Part shown: positions 9,282-17,873 of the stretch, in pieces | Numbering within the stretch: position 1 is the stretch's first letter | How the letters are laid out: every line of letters begins with the position of its first letter | Source: an uncultured Lachnospiraceae bacterium | GTDB lineage: Bacteria; Bacillota; Clostridia; Lachnospirales; Lachnospiraceae | Direction: 5' to 3' | Assembly (NCBI GenBank): GCA_910578645.1 | Contig: CAJTQI010000010.1 | Span: 54,382-118,381, forward strand | Length of the DNA stretch: 64,000 nucleotides | The notes under the pieces: generated by a model | Seen by the model: only the letters and a program-made list of their open reading frames with translations | What the model was told of the DNA's origin: nothing | Database searches by the model: none | Program-made: the position numbers and the translations under genes

Positions 9282-9716
9282 TCAGCTCACCCGAAAAAAA
9301 CGGTTCAGCTTTGACAGGGCTTTCTCCAGAACCAACTGTTCCTCCTCAGTCAATGCTTCCACCACGGAATGAATCATCTGTTCATGGAAACTCTGGTGAT
9401 GGAGATAAGCCCTGCGTCCTTTCTCGGACAAAGATACTAAGACCACCCGTCTGTCCTCCTCACTCCTGACTCTGTCCACATAGCCTTTCTTCACAAGACT
9501 GTTGACAGATATCGTCAGTGTACCCGTCGTCACCTCCAAGGCCCGGGCAACGCTTGTCATATTCTTCGCTTCCTCCATGCCGATGGCTTCAATCACATGC
9601 ATGTCATTGGTAGTCACATCCTTATATTCTTCCGTACGGATTGCACGTTCCTCTATCACATTGACATTGCGGAATAACTTAACCAACACATCATTCAATG
9701 TACTATTGATATCCAT
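9282..9716 (-). CDS. fabT: MarR-family regulator, probable FabT
   Basis: The 144-residue protein is a MarR-type winged helix with recognition region VARALEVTTGTLTISVNSLVKKGYV and wing VRSEEDRRVVLVSLSEKG. It resembles FabT, the acyl-ACP-dependent repressor of fatty acid synthesis genes in Firmicutes. Its promoter carries a perfect palindrome centred on TTTGA-TAG-TCAAA, and matching TTTGA-N3-TCAAA palindromes precede acpP (51407) and fabD (49989) in this window. The link to the fab genes rests on these shared sites. Unlike in streptococci, the gene is more than 30 kb from the fab cluster. Confidence 0.78.
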   Translation of the reverse strand: MDINSTLNDVLVKLFRNVNVIEERAIRTEEYKDVTTNDMHVIEAIGMEEAKNMTSVARALEVTTGTLTISVNSLVKKGYVDRVRSEEDRRVVLVSLSEKGRRAYLHHQSFHEQMIHSVVEALTEEEQLVLEKALSKLNRFFRVS

Positions 9717-9761
9717 ATCTGTTCTCCACCTGTACCATTCAACCTAATCATCCCGCCGCTT

Positions 9762-9798
9762 ATTCTAGCAAAAAATAATTTGATAGTCAAATTATTTT
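9762..9798 (-). promoter_or_regulatory. fabT promoter with autoregulatory palindrome
   Basis: On the minus strand TTGACT (9785-9790) and TAGAAT (9762-9767) are separated by exactly 17 bases, a good sigma-A promoter. A 27-base perfect palindrome (arms AAAATAATTTGA and TCAAATTATTTT, centre TAG, 9772-9798) covers the -35 element and most of the spacer. Binding there would block RNA polymerase, which suggests negative autoregulation. Confidence 0.75.
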
Positions 9799-9836
9799 AA
9801 ATTTATTCTGTTTCTTGGCCCTATGGAAATCATTCC

Positions 9837-10334
9837 CTAGCCGTCCAACATACTGTCCACATAGCCTCTGTCCCATAGAAGAACGCGCAATCTCTCCGCC
9901 GCCTTCACTGCCGGGGCGGTAAAATACTGGTTGGTCATGACGGCTCCCACCATGCGTCCGTAGTAATCCTTCCCTGCATAAACCTGCAATACGGCGTCTA
10001 CCCCGACCGTCCCCTGATAGCGTTTACACTGCACGGCATAGGTCACGCCGTCTTTCTCGGCCAGAATATCCACACCGAAGTCTCCGCTGCCACGGGTCAC
10101 CTCCACGTCCACAAATCCCTGTCTCTCCAATAAATCCGCACAAAAATATTCAAAATCATGCCCTTTCATCTCATCCATCACGCCGCATCTGCGCCTGCGT
10201 TTAACAGAACGGACGAAACACATGACACCCACCGTCGCTGCCGCCAAAATAAAAACAACGATAATCAATATAAGCGTATTGCTGCCGTTTTCCATATTCG
10301 ACTCCATTCCGGAACGACACATTCCATATTCCAT
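9837..10334 (-). CDS. Membrane-anchored Mrr-like restriction endonuclease-fold protein
   Basis: The 165-residue protein has one transmembrane segment (about 20-42), a basic stretch RSVKRRRR, and an Mrr_cat domain (about 55-160). The PD-(D/E)XK core is intact: GDFGVDILAE (Asp85/Asp89) and QCKRY (Gln102, Lys104). Mrr-type domains cut DNA, often modified DNA. This small anchored form is found in many Firmicutes, where its role is unclear. It has no methylase or specificity partner nearby, so it is not a classic restriction system. It lies alone between fabT and spmB. Confidence 0.8.
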   Translation of the reverse strand: MEYGMCRSGMESNMENGSNTLILIIVVFILAAATVGVMCFVRSVKRRRRCGVMDEMKGHDFEYFCADLLERQGFVDVEVTRGSGDFGVDILAEKDGVTYAVQCKRYQGTVGVDAVLQVYAGKDYYGRMVGAVMTNQYFTAPAVKAAERLRVLLWDRGYVDSMLDG

Positions 10335-10712
10335 TCATGCCCGGCCGTCATAATCTGTCTGCCGGATATCCCTTACAGAAAATCCTAGCCGTAACGGACA
10401 CAAACATTTTAATATATTCTATCTCACAATACAAGCCGCCATACCTCCATCTAAATTTTCTTTTTTCATAGTTGATTATACTTTTTTAATATTTTCTTTC
10501 TTTTTTCTTTCGATATTTGACACACTGCATTCACATTTCCATTTTATAGTATTAACTGTAGTAAAGAAATACATAGAAAATTCTAACCTACACATAACAG
10601 GAGCCGCTGGTGCTGCTTTGGTGCTGACCGGCTTCGACTAACCATAGCAGTGATGCCTCTTGGCACGCTGTTGACATAGATTGAGTTTACACATTTCTAT
10701 CCTTCTCACACA
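10335..10712. other. Noncoding gap between Mrr-like gene and spmB
   Basis: No convincing gene is present. The left half is AT-rich with T-runs. The right half (about 10600-10670) is more GC-rich and contains AGGAG followed six bases later by GTG and a five-codon frame ending in TGA, which might be a tiny leader peptide or chance. The stretch could encode a small RNA ending at the hairpin at 10713-10749, but no promoter with correct spacing was found. Confidence 0.3.
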
Positions 10713-10749
10713 CAAGAAACGGCACTCCTTACGGATGTGCCGTTTCTTG
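10713..10749. terminator. Hairpin downstream of spmB
   Basis: CAAGAAACGGCAC and GTGCCGTTTCTTG form a 13-base perfect stem with an 11-base loop. It begins 37 bases after the spmB stop codon on the minus strand. The A/U-rich foot of the stem gives short U-runs on either strand, so it could act in both directions. Confidence 0.65.
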
Positions 10750-10785
10750 CGTAATCATTCCCCTCAGTGAATAAAGGGTAATATT

Positions 10786-11343
10786 TTATACCATAATTCC
10801 CGCCAAAATGATGCTGGCCGCCACTCCTGAAAGCGTGGCAAGCAACGCCCCTTTCAATGTATACCCGATTTTTGTCACCTTTGCCGCCAGGAAATAAACC
10901 GACATCGTATAGAAAATCGTCTCCGTACAGCTCATCATAATCGAAGTCGTCAGCCCAATCAAAGAATCCGGTCCATGGTTTTTAAAAATATCCAGTACAA
11001 GCCCCGTGGCAGCGGATGAGGAAAACATTTTAATCAATATAAGAGGAACAAGCTCGGACGAAAATCCCAGCCTTGCGGTAAGCCCTGCAAACAACCCGCC
11101 CAAAAAATCCAAGAAGCCCGAGGCGCGCAGAACACCCACCGCCACCATCAGCCCAATTAACGTAGGCATAATCTGAATCACCGTCTGGAAACCGTCTTTG
11201 GCTCCTTTAATAAAATCCTCATACACATTGCTTTTCGCAGCAATGCCATATGCAACGACATAAAAAATGATAACAGGAATAATAATATTGGAAATATTAG
11301 ACAGTACTGCAACCATTGGTGACGCTCCATTGATATATGCCAT
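10786..11343 (-). CDS. spmB: Spore maturation protein B
   Basis: The 185-residue protein is a multi-pass membrane protein of the nucleoside-recognition (Gate) family. The segments VGVLRASGFLDFLGG, LIKMFSSSAATG and the SCTETIFYTMSVYFLA motif are typical of SpmB. In Bacillus subtilis SpmA and SpmB are needed for spore core dehydration and are encoded side by side. Here spmB stands alone, 32 kb from the intact spmA at 43153, which suggests the pair was separated by rearrangement. Residues mentioned are read directly; the spore role is family knowledge. Confidence 0.88.
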   Translation of the reverse strand: MAYINGASPMVAVLSNISNIIIPVIIFYVVAYGIAAKSNVYEDFIKGAKDGFQTVIQIMPTLIGLMVAVGVLRASGFLDFLGGLFAGLTARLGFSSELVPLILIKMFSSSAATGLVLDIFKNHGPDSLIGLTTSIMMSCTETIFYTMSVYFLAAKVTKIGYTLKGALLATLSGVAASIILAGIMV

Positions 11344-11377
11344 CCTCTTAAGCCTTATCCAATCCGGGCTTACGGCA

Positions 11378-11415
11378 AAGGGTGCATAGACTATTAATAC
11401 AATCTATGCACCCTT
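11378..11415 (-). terminator. Strong stem-loop after the FAD oxidoreductase gene
   Basis: AAGGGTGCATAGA and TCTATGCACCCTT form a perfect 13-base stem with a 12-base loop, 100 bases after the stop codon at 11515. It is followed by TTTGCC on the minus strand. It probably ends the osmolyte-transporter operon before spmB. Confidence 0.6.
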
Positions 11416-11514
11416 ACAATATGATATGCTAATGTACATGCAGTTGCCACATCCCTGCACATCTTATATGTTCATGTCTTTTTTTGTATACCCTATTGCT
11501 ATGTTCTACGCCCC

Positions 11515-12885
11515 TTATACCTTGCCCGCAATATCCCTGGCCACATATACGCCACTGGCCGATGCGTGGGAGAGGGAATGGGTCACGCCGCTTCCGTCAC
11601 CGATGATATACAGCCCTTTATACTTCGTCTCAAGGTGTTCATCTATCTCCACCTCCATGTTATAAAACTTGACTTCCACACCGTAAAGCAGCGTATCGTC
11701 GTTGGCGGTACCTGGCGCAATCTTATCCAGCGCATAAATCATCTCGATAATGCCATCTAAGATGCGCTTAGGCAGCACCAGACTCAAATCTCCCGGCGTC
11801 GCCGCAAGGGTCGGCTCAACCAAGCCTTCCTCGATACGCTTCGCGTTACTCCTTCTGCCTCTTACCAGGTCACCGAAACGCTGCACAATCACACCGCCGC
11901 CCAGCATATTGGAAAGCCTAGCAATGCTCTCTCCGTACCCGTTACTGTCTTTGAACGGTTCAGAAAAATGTTTCGCCACAAGAAGCGCAAAATTCGTATT
12001 GGCTGTCTGCTTCTCGGCACTCTCGTAACTATGCCCATTCACGGTAACGATACCGTTCGTATTTTCGTTGACCACTATCCCATGTGGATTCATGCAAAAT
12101 GTGCGCACCCGGTCCTCAAACTTTTCCGTGCGGTAAACAATCTTGCTCTCGTACAATTCATCCGTCAGATGGGAGAAGATTACCGCCGGAAGCTCTACCC
12201 TGACTCCGATGTCCACCCGGTTGGACTTGGTCTTAATGTCCATCTCCCCGCACACTTTCTCCATCCATTTGCTGCCGCTGCGCCCCACAGAGACCACGCA
12301 CTGGCTGCATTCATAGGTCTCTTTCTCACAGACGACGCGGTAGCCGCCGTCCATTGCCTCTACCGTCTTCACCGGCATGTCAAAATAGAAATCCACCTGT
12401 TCTTTCAATACTGCATACAAATTCTCCAACACCACGTAATTAATATCCGTCCCGAGATGACGGACGGAAGCATCCAACAAGTTCAGTTTATTCTGGAGAC
12501 ACAGTTTCTTAAAACCGCTCCCCGCGGTAGTGTACAGTTTTGTGCCCGCACCTCCATATTCCATGTTGATGTCGTCTACGTACTTCATCAATTCAATGGC
12601 TTGCTTTTTGCCTACATACTCAAATAACGTACCGCCAAAATCATTGGTAATATTATATTTTCCGTCTGAAAATGCGCCCGCACCGCCGAATCCGCTCATA
12701 ATAGAGCAGCTCTCGCAGCGTATACAGCTCTTTATTTTATCCCCGTCAATCGGACAATGACGCCTCTCCAGCGCATGTCCTGCCTCAAACACCGCAATCT
12801 TTAATCCTTTTTTCCGCTGCATCAGCTCATAAGCAGTGAAGATGCCGCCCGGTCCCGCACCGATAATTATCACATCATACTTCAT
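11515..12885 (-). CDS. FAD-dependent oxidoreductase (COG2509-like)
   Basis: The 456-residue protein begins with a dinucleotide-binding motif (IIIGAGPGG, residues 6-14), has the segment CIRCESCSIMSGFGGAGAF with three cysteines close together, and ends with a second FAD-binding stretch GLYIIGDGSGVTHSLSHAS. This matches uncharacterised FAD-dependent dehydrogenases of COG2509. The cysteines might bind a metal or serve redox chemistry. Substrate unknown. The gene follows the osmolyte-binding protein gene by 24 bases and may share its transcript, but a functional link is not obvious. Confidence 0.82.
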   Translation of the reverse strand: MKYDVIIIGAGPGGIFTAYELMQRKKGLKIAVFEAGHALERRHCPIDGDKIKSCIRCESCSIMSGFGGAGAFSDGKYNITNDFGGTLFEYVGKKQAIELMKYVDDINMEYGGAGTKLYTTAGSGFKKLCLQNKLNLLDASVRHLGTDINYVVLENLYAVLKEQVDFYFDMPVKTVEAMDGGYRVVCEKETYECSQCVVSVGRSGSKWMEKVCGEMDIKTKSNRVDIGVRVELPAVIFSHLTDELYESKIVYRTEKFEDRVRTFCMNPHGIVVNENTNGIVTVNGHSYESAEKQTANTNFALLVAKHFSEPFKDSNGYGESIARLSNMLGGGVIVQRFGDLVRGRRSNAKRIEEGLVEPTLAATPGDLSLVLPKRILDGIIEMIYALDKIAPGTANDDTLLYGVEVKFYNMEVEIDEHLETKYKGLYIIGDGSGVTHSLSHASASGVYVARDIAGKV

Positions 12886-12909
12886 TCAAAAATCTCCTCT
12901 TTTTCATTC

Positions 12910-13791
12910 CTACAGCAAACCCTTTTTCTTCAAAAACTCTTCCGCAACTTCTCTGTCTTCTCTGCCGTTTACTTCCACCTCATAGTTCATCTGCTGCATC
13001 TCTTCTTCATTGATGAGTCCGTTCAGTTTCTCTAGTACTCCTTGCAGCCCAGGATATTTCTCAAGAGCATCCTTGCGGACCACCGTTCCTGCATCAAATG
13101 TCTCGAAGAAGACATTGTCGTCAGTGAGCAGCACCAGATTGTTGGCAGCAAGCTGTGCGTCGGTTGTAAATGCATTGATTACATCAACTTCCCCATTTTT
13201 GAGCGCCTCATACTTTAGTGCAATCTCCATCTGTCTCGTATCCTGAAACTGCATCTGATATGCTTCACAAAGCCTGGGATAGCCTGTCTCCAACTCTATA
13301 TAATCCGGATTACCTCCAAAAATCAATTCCCCGGAAGCTGCCGCCAAGTCCGAATATGTGGACAATCCATATTGTTCGGCAGTCTCCTGCCTAAGCGCCA
13401 GGCCATACGTATTAGAAAAACCATACAGTCCTGTCCATGTAAGCCCCAATGCATCATATTCCGCAAGAAGCTGTTCATATAACTTCTCATCATCCTTTTC
13501 CATCTCTTCTTTTTTCAGCACATTCAGCCATGCCGTCCTGGTGTACTCAGGATACAGGTCAAATTCCCCCTTGACAAGCGCAGGGTGTATATTCGTTGTT
13601 CCGCCACCCACACCCTTGGTGATTTCCACCTCATAATCCGTCTCAGCCTCAATAAGTTGCCCCATGATTTCCGTAAGGATATACTGTTCCGTCATAGGCT
13701 TAGAGGCAATCTTGACCGGCTCCTTCTTGCCGCAGCCAAACACCCCCAACGTCATGCATGTTACCAATAAAACCGCAGTTATCTTTTTCAT
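12910..13791 (-). CDS. Glycine betaine/choline-type ABC substrate-binding lipoprotein
   Basis: The 293-residue protein starts with a lipoprotein signal peptide ending at the lipobox LGVFGC and continues as an OpuAC-type binding domain. GKGVGGGTTNIHPALVKGEFDLYPEYTRTAW and the later VINAFTTDAQLA are typical of OpuCC/OsmF-like proteins that bind quaternary amines. It is the third gene of an operon with the permease and ATPase upstream (44 bases from the ATPase gene). It should deliver compatible solutes such as glycine betaine, carnitine or choline to the permease; the exact ligand cannot be told from sequence. Confidence 0.88.
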   Translation of the reverse strand: MKKITAVLLVTCMTLGVFGCGKKEPVKIASKPMTEQYILTEIMGQLIEAETDYEVEITKGVGGGTTNIHPALVKGEFDLYPEYTRTAWLNVLKKEEMEKDDEKLYEQLLAEYDALGLTWTGLYGFSNTYGLALRQETAEQYGLSTYSDLAAASGELIFGGNPDYIELETGYPRLCEAYQMQFQDTRQMEIALKYEALKNGEVDVINAFTTDAQLAANNLVLLTDDNVFFETFDAGTVVRKDALEKYPGLQGVLEKLNGLINEEEMQQMNYEVEVNGREDREVAEEFLKKKGLL

Positions 13792-13835
13792 ATGTTTTAT
13801 TATCCTTTCGTTCTTGTCTATTAAGTTGCAAATCT

Positions 13836-14588
13836 TTACTTTAACGGCTTCATTTCCACTCCACCGATAAGTTTCTCTACAAATGCATCCTTAGGCGCCT
13901 GCAGAAGTTCTTCCTTTGTGCCCTCCTGCCAGATACCGCCATCCTTCATAATCAGAATGCGGCTTCCCAACCGAAAAGCTTCCCCTATATCATGCGTAAT
14001 AAACACCACCGTGATGCCCGTCCTGCTATGCAGTGCTGACAACTCCTCCTGCAATGTTCCCCGGGTAATTTCATCTACCGCCCCGAACGGCTCGTCCATC
14101 AAAAGAATGTCCGGCTCCGAAGCCATAGCCCTGGCGATTCCTACCCGCTGCTTCTGTCCGCCGGACAACTGCCTTGGAAAACGCGCCGCCAAATCGGAAG
14201 GCAGCTCCACCATCTGAAGCATCTTGCCGGAAAGCGCTTTCTTTTCTTCCCTGGACATTTTCTTTTCCAGATTAGGGACATAGCAAATATTATCTTCCAC
14301 GGTCATATGAGGAAACAACTTAGCCCCCTGCACCGCATAACCGATACGCCTGCGTATGGCGACAAGATTACCGTCCGTAAGCCGTTCTCCGTTCACAAGC
14401 ACTTCTCCCGCAGTGGGCCCAACCAGACCGTTAATCATCTTAAGAAGCGTGGTTTTCCCACAGCCCGAAGAGCCTATGATGACAATAAACTCCCCTTTCT
14501 CCACGGTCAACGACACATGCCTTAGTACTTCAAGATTTCCATAGGCGGCCGAGCAGTCCCGTATTTCTATCACCTTATTCAATGCCAT
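13836..14588 (-). CDS. Osmolyte ABC transporter ATP-binding protein (OpuCA-like, no CBS domains)
   Basis: The 250-residue ATPase has Walker A GSSGCGKTT (about 38-46), signature LSGGQKQRVGIARA, Walker B ILLMDEPFGAVD and switch histidine VFITHDIGEA. Closest in type to the ProV/OpuA/OpuC branch, but it ends after the nucleotide-binding domain, without the tandem CBS domains that sense ionic strength in OpuCA. Its start overlaps the permease stop by 14 bases, showing tight coupling. It powers uptake with the permease at 14575-15210 and the binding protein at 12910-13791. Confidence 0.9.
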   Translation of the reverse strand: MALNKVIEIRDCSAAYGNLEVLRHVSLTVEKGEFIVIIGSSGCGKTTLLKMINGLVGPTAGEVLVNGERLTDGNLVAIRRRIGYAVQGAKLFPHMTVEDNICYVPNLEKKMSREEKKALSGKMLQMVELPSDLAARFPRQLSGGQKQRVGIARAMASEPDILLMDEPFGAVDEITRGTLQEELSALHSRTGITVVFITHDIGEAFRLGSRILIMKDGGIWQEGTKEELLQAPKDAFVEKLIGGVEMKPLK

Positions 14589-15210
14589 ACCTCCTGCTTA
14601 CCGCCTTCTCCGCCCGGGCAAGCAACCAGTCGCTGCCCAACGCAAGCAGTGCAATCAACACCGAGCCCGCCGCCGTCAGCGTCATATTATAAGTTGTAAT
14701 CCCTCTGTAAATCGCCGCTCCGAGCCCGCCTGCCCCTATGAAAGAAGCAATACCTCCCATCGCGATAATCATGACTGTCATATTGCGAAATCCGCTGATA
14801 ATCACCGGAAGCGCCAACGGAAACTTAATCTTATACATCATCTGTCTCTTATCCGTGCCAAGCCCCTGTGCCACCTCCAAGATACTGGCGTCCACATTCA
14901 CAAGTCCGGTATAAGTATTCCTGACAATCGGAAGAAGCCCGTAAACCGTCAGCGCAATCACCGCCGTCTTATTCCCGATACCCGTAAAAGGAATCAGAAA
15001 ACCTAGGAGGGAAATAGATGGAATTGTATAGATTATATTGACAACTCCCAGGACAACACCCGCTGCTTTCTTATGTCGGCTAATCAATATGCCTGTCAGG
15101 ATTCCCAACACACCCGCACAGATTATCGCCGTCATTGAAATCCTGATATGTTCCAAAAGACAAGTCAGAAAAAAATCCCGCCTGTCCCAAAGTATCTGCA
15201 TAATCTGCAT
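14575..15210 (-). CDS. Osmolyte ABC transporter permease (OpuCB-like)
   Basis: The 211-residue protein has about five to six membrane segments and the permease EAA-like region GLGTDKRQMMYKIKFPLALPVIISGFRN typical of the betaine/carnitine/choline family. It is the first gene of the operon, directly behind a good sigma-A promoter at 15284-15312. A single permease of this size would act as a homodimer with the adjoining ATPase. Substrate inferred from family only. Confidence 0.88.
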   Translation of the reverse strand: MQIMQILWDRRDFFLTCLLEHIRISMTAIICAGVLGILTGILISRHKKAAGVVLGVVNIIYTIPSISLLGFLIPFTGIGNKTAVIALTVYGLLPIVRNTYTGLVNVDASILEVAQGLGTDKRQMMYKIKFPLALPVIISGFRNMTVMIIAMGGIASFIGAGGLGAAIYRGITTYNMTLTAAGSVLIALLALGSDWLLARAEKAVSRRYGIE

Positions 15211-15283
15211 ACCCTATACCTCGTCTGGCACTCTACTCAAACAGTCGTCCAACTGCTCTAAATTCTGCATTTAACCTCTAATA

Positions 15284-15312
15284 GGTATATCATTCCCTAG
15301 GAAAATTGTCAA
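15284..15312 (-). promoter_or_regulatory. Promoter of the osmolyte transporter operon
   Basis: TTGACA (15307-15312) and TATACC (15284-15289) on the minus strand are separated by 17 bases, 74 bases upstream of the permease start. This is a near-consensus sigma-A promoter. Confidence 0.7.
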
Positions 15313-15471
15313 TAAACGAGTGTATAACCATTCGCTATGCCAGCATCGTTCTTACCTTGAAATCCGTTGAAATTACAGTTGCCTTTCTCTCCGGAACAGT
15401 GTATGATGGAATATATTTTTACGCATAACATATTTTGCGATAGTTGCATCAACAATTTACAACATCATAGA

Positions 15472-15622
15472 AACAGGTGCCCGACAGGGAGAATAGGGAA
15501 GTAAGTTAACGCTTCACGGTCACGCCGCTGTAGGGGTGGAGCACAGTTTTGATAAGCCACTGGGAAACTGGGAAGGCGAAGCTGTGTGGGGATACCTAAG
15601 TCAGAAGACCTGCCTGTTTTGT
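15472..15622 (+). ncRNA. Cobalamin riboswitch
   Basis: The block begins AAACAGGTGCC and ends AGAAGACCTGCCTGTTTTG, so the ends pair as P1. In between lie AGTTAACGCTTCACGGTCACGCCGCTGT-type core positions, the conserved GCCACTGGG and GGGAAGGCGAAG, and AAGTCAGAAGACCTGCC, the B12-box region. This set and order match the adenosylcobalamin (Cobalamin) riboswitch family. It lies about 190 bases upstream of the DUF4430 gene and is followed by a terminator at 15673, so high cobalamin should stop transcription of the two downstream genes. Confidence 0.93.
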
Positions 15623-15672
15623 TATTATCATGGGTTACGAGGGATGGCTGCATGGACATATGTTTTATTTGT

Positions 15673-15704
15673 GCTGCCCAAATTTATACGGGGCAGCTTT
15701 TTTT
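15673..15704 (+). terminator. Riboswitch-controlled terminator
   Basis: GCTGCCC (15673-15679) and GGGCAGC (15691-15697) form a 7-base stem followed by seven T. It lies 50 bases after the cobalamin riboswitch and before the DUF4430 gene, as expected for the expression platform. Confidence 0.85.
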
Positions 15705-15812
15705 GCCATATTATCCCGTCATACTGCCTATCATTTTCCGCCGCACAGGTTCAAGTCAACGGGCTTTAGCGGATATGGTATATAAAATCATAAGAAAGAA
15801 GAGGATTTCAAA

Positions 15813-16220
15813 ATGGAAAACAAAAAAAGAAACACCCCAAAAATTATTTTCTCCCTGGCAGCGTTAATCATTGTCATCGCTGCCCTGCTGTGTGTTTACC
15901 GGTTCACGAAGAAAGACACGTCACAAGGCTCCAAGAATATTACCGTCGAGGTCGTGCATAGAGACGCCAGCACGAAAACCTTTGAATACGATACGGACAG
16001 AGAGTATCTTGGCGAAGTTCTTGCCGACGAAGCGCTGGTAGCCGGTGAAGAGGGCGCTTATGGGCTCTTTATCACAACCGTAGACGGCGAGACAGCCGAT
16101 GATGCGAACAAGGAATGGTGGCGTATTACCAAAGACGGCGAGCAGTTAAACACATCCGCCGACCAGACGCCTATAGCCGACGGGGAGAAGTATGAGCTGA
16201 CCCTTACCGTCGGATATTAA
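15813..16220 (+). CDS. DUF4430 (transcobalamin-like) anchored protein
   Basis: The 135-residue protein has an N-terminal transmembrane or signal segment (about 10-30) and a DUF4430 domain, related to the C-terminal domain of transcobalamin (VEVVHRDASTKTFEYDTDREYLGEVL, GLFITTVDGETAD, EWWRITKDG). Such proteins sit outside the membrane beside ECF transporters. The cobalamin riboswitch upstream and the S-component gene 39 bases downstream make capture of cobalamin or a corrinoid at the cell surface the best guess. RBS AGAGG precedes the ATG. Confidence 0.85.
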   Translation: MENKKRNTPKIIFSLAALIIVIAALLCVYRFTKKDTSQGSKNITVEVVHRDASTKTFEYDTDREYLGEVLADEALVAGEEGAYGLFITTVDGETADDANKEWWRITKDGEQLNTSADQTPIADGEKYELTLTVGY

Positions 16221-16271
16221 AATTCACAGGTTAAGACAGAGCGCGAAAAACGCTCCGGAATGGAGGCTAAT

Positions 16272-16787
16272 ATGAACCAAGCAGGAAGCTCCAAAAAAGT
16301 ACAATCGCTTGTCACCATGGGGTTGCTCAGCGCCATCTTGTTGGTGACGCAATTAGGAATGGCATTTCTGCCTAATATTGAACTTGTCACGTCTTTAATT
16401 ATTGTCTATACATTGGTCTATCGAAAGCGGGTATTTCCCGTCATATACACTTTTGTACTGTTGGAGGGTATCGTCTTCGGATTCGGAATCTGGTGGATAA
16501 GCTATCTGTATATCTGGTCCATACTCGCTTTCATTGTATTGGCGCTGCCCCAGGACAACCCTCCTATAATCTGGGCGGTAACAGCCGGGGCATTCGGACT
16601 TCTTTTCGGCGCACTCTGCGCTATTCCGTACCTGATTTCCGGCGGTCCTGGCGCCGCCTTTGCATACTGGGCAGCCGGAATCCCTTATGATGTGCTCCAC
16701 TGTGCAGGCAATTTTACGCTCACATGGATTCTGTTTAAACCGCTTTATCATATCCTGAAAAAGCTTCGCGATTCGCAACAAGAGTGA
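16272..16787 (+). CDS. ECF transporter S component, probable cobalamin uptake
   Basis: The 171-residue protein has five to six membrane segments and the small size of an ECF substrate-binding subunit. A start at 16272 is chosen because GGAGG lies 5 bases before it; the in-frame ATG at 16260 has no site. It lies 51 bases after the DUF4430 gene and under the same cobalamin riboswitch, so it is likely a B12 or corrinoid importer of the CbrT kind. No EcfA or EcfT gene is present here, so it would use the shared energising module encoded elsewhere (group II). Substrate is inferred from regulation. Confidence 0.8.
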   Translation: MNQAGSSKKVQSLVTMGLLSAILLVTQLGMAFLPNIELVTSLIIVYTLVYRKRVFPVIYTFVLLEGIVFGFGIWWISYLYIWSILAFIVLALPQDNPPIIWAVTAGAFGLLFGALCAIPYLISGGPGAAFAYWAAGIPYDVLHCAGNFTLTWILFKPLYHILKKLRDSQQE

Positions 16788-16817
16788 CCATAACAGCTAT
16801 ATCTCCACAAGCGTTTT

Positions 16818-17618
16818 CTAATTTACATTCCTTACGCTGACTTGGGGATTACTGATAGTCACCGTCTGATACGGTATCTCTATGTTGTTTTTCTTAAACT
16901 CTTTTAACAAGGCAATCCGTATATCGCTGCATGCCCGGAAGCTGTCATTCAGGTTTTCGGTCCAAACCGTCGTTTTCAGGATAACACCGTTTTGCGTATA
17001 GCCGCTGGCAGTGACAATGCTTCTGTCTGTGTTCAGAGTCATCTCATTGTTCACACATACTTCCCGCATGACGCGTATTGCCTTCTCAATATCCGCGTCG
17101 TAGGCAATCTCAACTTCCACGAAGTTCCCTACATTTTCCGTGTAATTCGCATTGATTATCACCGAGGCATCCATGACGGAATTGGGGACGATGCAGCTTT
17201 CTCCGTTAAACTGGTAAATCACCGTATGACGCATCATAACATCTTTGACAATGCCTTCCGCTATGACAGTGCCGCCCTGGATTACCCGAATTTTTTCATC
17301 CACATTATAAGGTTTTGACGCAGAGATAGAAATGCCGCTTATCACATTGGCAAGCGCCTGCTGCGCGGCAAACGTGGCGATTGCAATGATAAGAGAGCCG
17401 CTCTGCAATAAGACTTTACTGATATCTTTTGTAATCTCAAACTGCTGCGCCAGGCTGTAGACAATAATAATATCAATAATCAAATTAACTGCACGGTTTG
17501 AAAACCGCAGGTGAATTGCCTTGGTCTTTCTGGACATGAACTTGAAAATTAGATTTACAATATAATTTAAGATAAGCGCGACTGCCACAAATGTACATAT
17601 TTTTACAGTAAGTTCCAT
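16818..17618 (-). CDS. Small-conductance mechanosensitive channel (MscS family)
   Basis: The 266-residue protein has three N-terminal membrane segments, the pore-lining helix rich in Gly/Ala/Ser (AIATFAAQQALANVISGISIS), and the beta domain (ITASKPYNVDEKIRV, GIVKDVMMRHTVI) of MscS channels. It would open under membrane tension and release solutes on osmotic downshock. It converges on the ECF gene and stands alone, with its own ribosome binding site (GGAAGCAGCATG context). Confidence 0.9.
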   Translation of the reverse strand: MELTVKICTFVAVALILNYIVNLIFKFMSRKTKAIHLRFSNRAVNLIIDIIIVYSLAQQFEITKDISKVLLQSGSLIIAIATFAAQQALANVISGISISASKPYNVDEKIRVIQGGTVIAEGIVKDVMMRHTVIYQFNGESCIVPNSVMDASVIINANYTENVGNFVEVEIAYDADIEKAIRVMREVCVNNEMTLNTDRSIVTASGYTQNGVILKTTVWTENLNDSFRACSDIRIALLKEFKKNNIEIPYQTVTISNPQVSVRNVN

Positions 17619-17821
17619 GCTGCTTCCTCTTTTACACTAACACTTAAACGAGCTACACACACAGCCGCGTATAAGATATGACTCCTATATAAAAATAAAT
17701 ATGAGGCTGTGTTAAGATTGCGCTAAGATTACATGTGTATTGTACCATGGAATTTCTGAAATGTTCAAGAACAAAACAGACATGTCTTCATCGGCAGCCT
17801 TTTGACCGATTAATCATAAAA

Positions 17822-17868
17822 ATCCCCTTATAATAAACCTTTATTTCTCAAGTTTATTATAAAGGGAT
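17822..17868 (-). terminator. Rho-independent terminator of the GH3 gene
   Basis: Arms of 17 bases (17822-17838 and 17852-17868, with one mismatch or wobble) form a long stem directly after the GH3 stop codon. On the minus strand it is followed by TTTTT. Confidence 0.85.
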
Positions 17869-17873
17869 ATACT

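Noticed and set aside
10515..10545. TTGACA followed by TATAGT as a promoter for a small RNA
   Set aside because: The spacing is 22 bases, too long for a sigma-A promoter.
11968..12627. A 219-codon frame on the plus strand
   Set aside because: Antisense to the FAD oxidoreductase, whose motifs and start are convincing.
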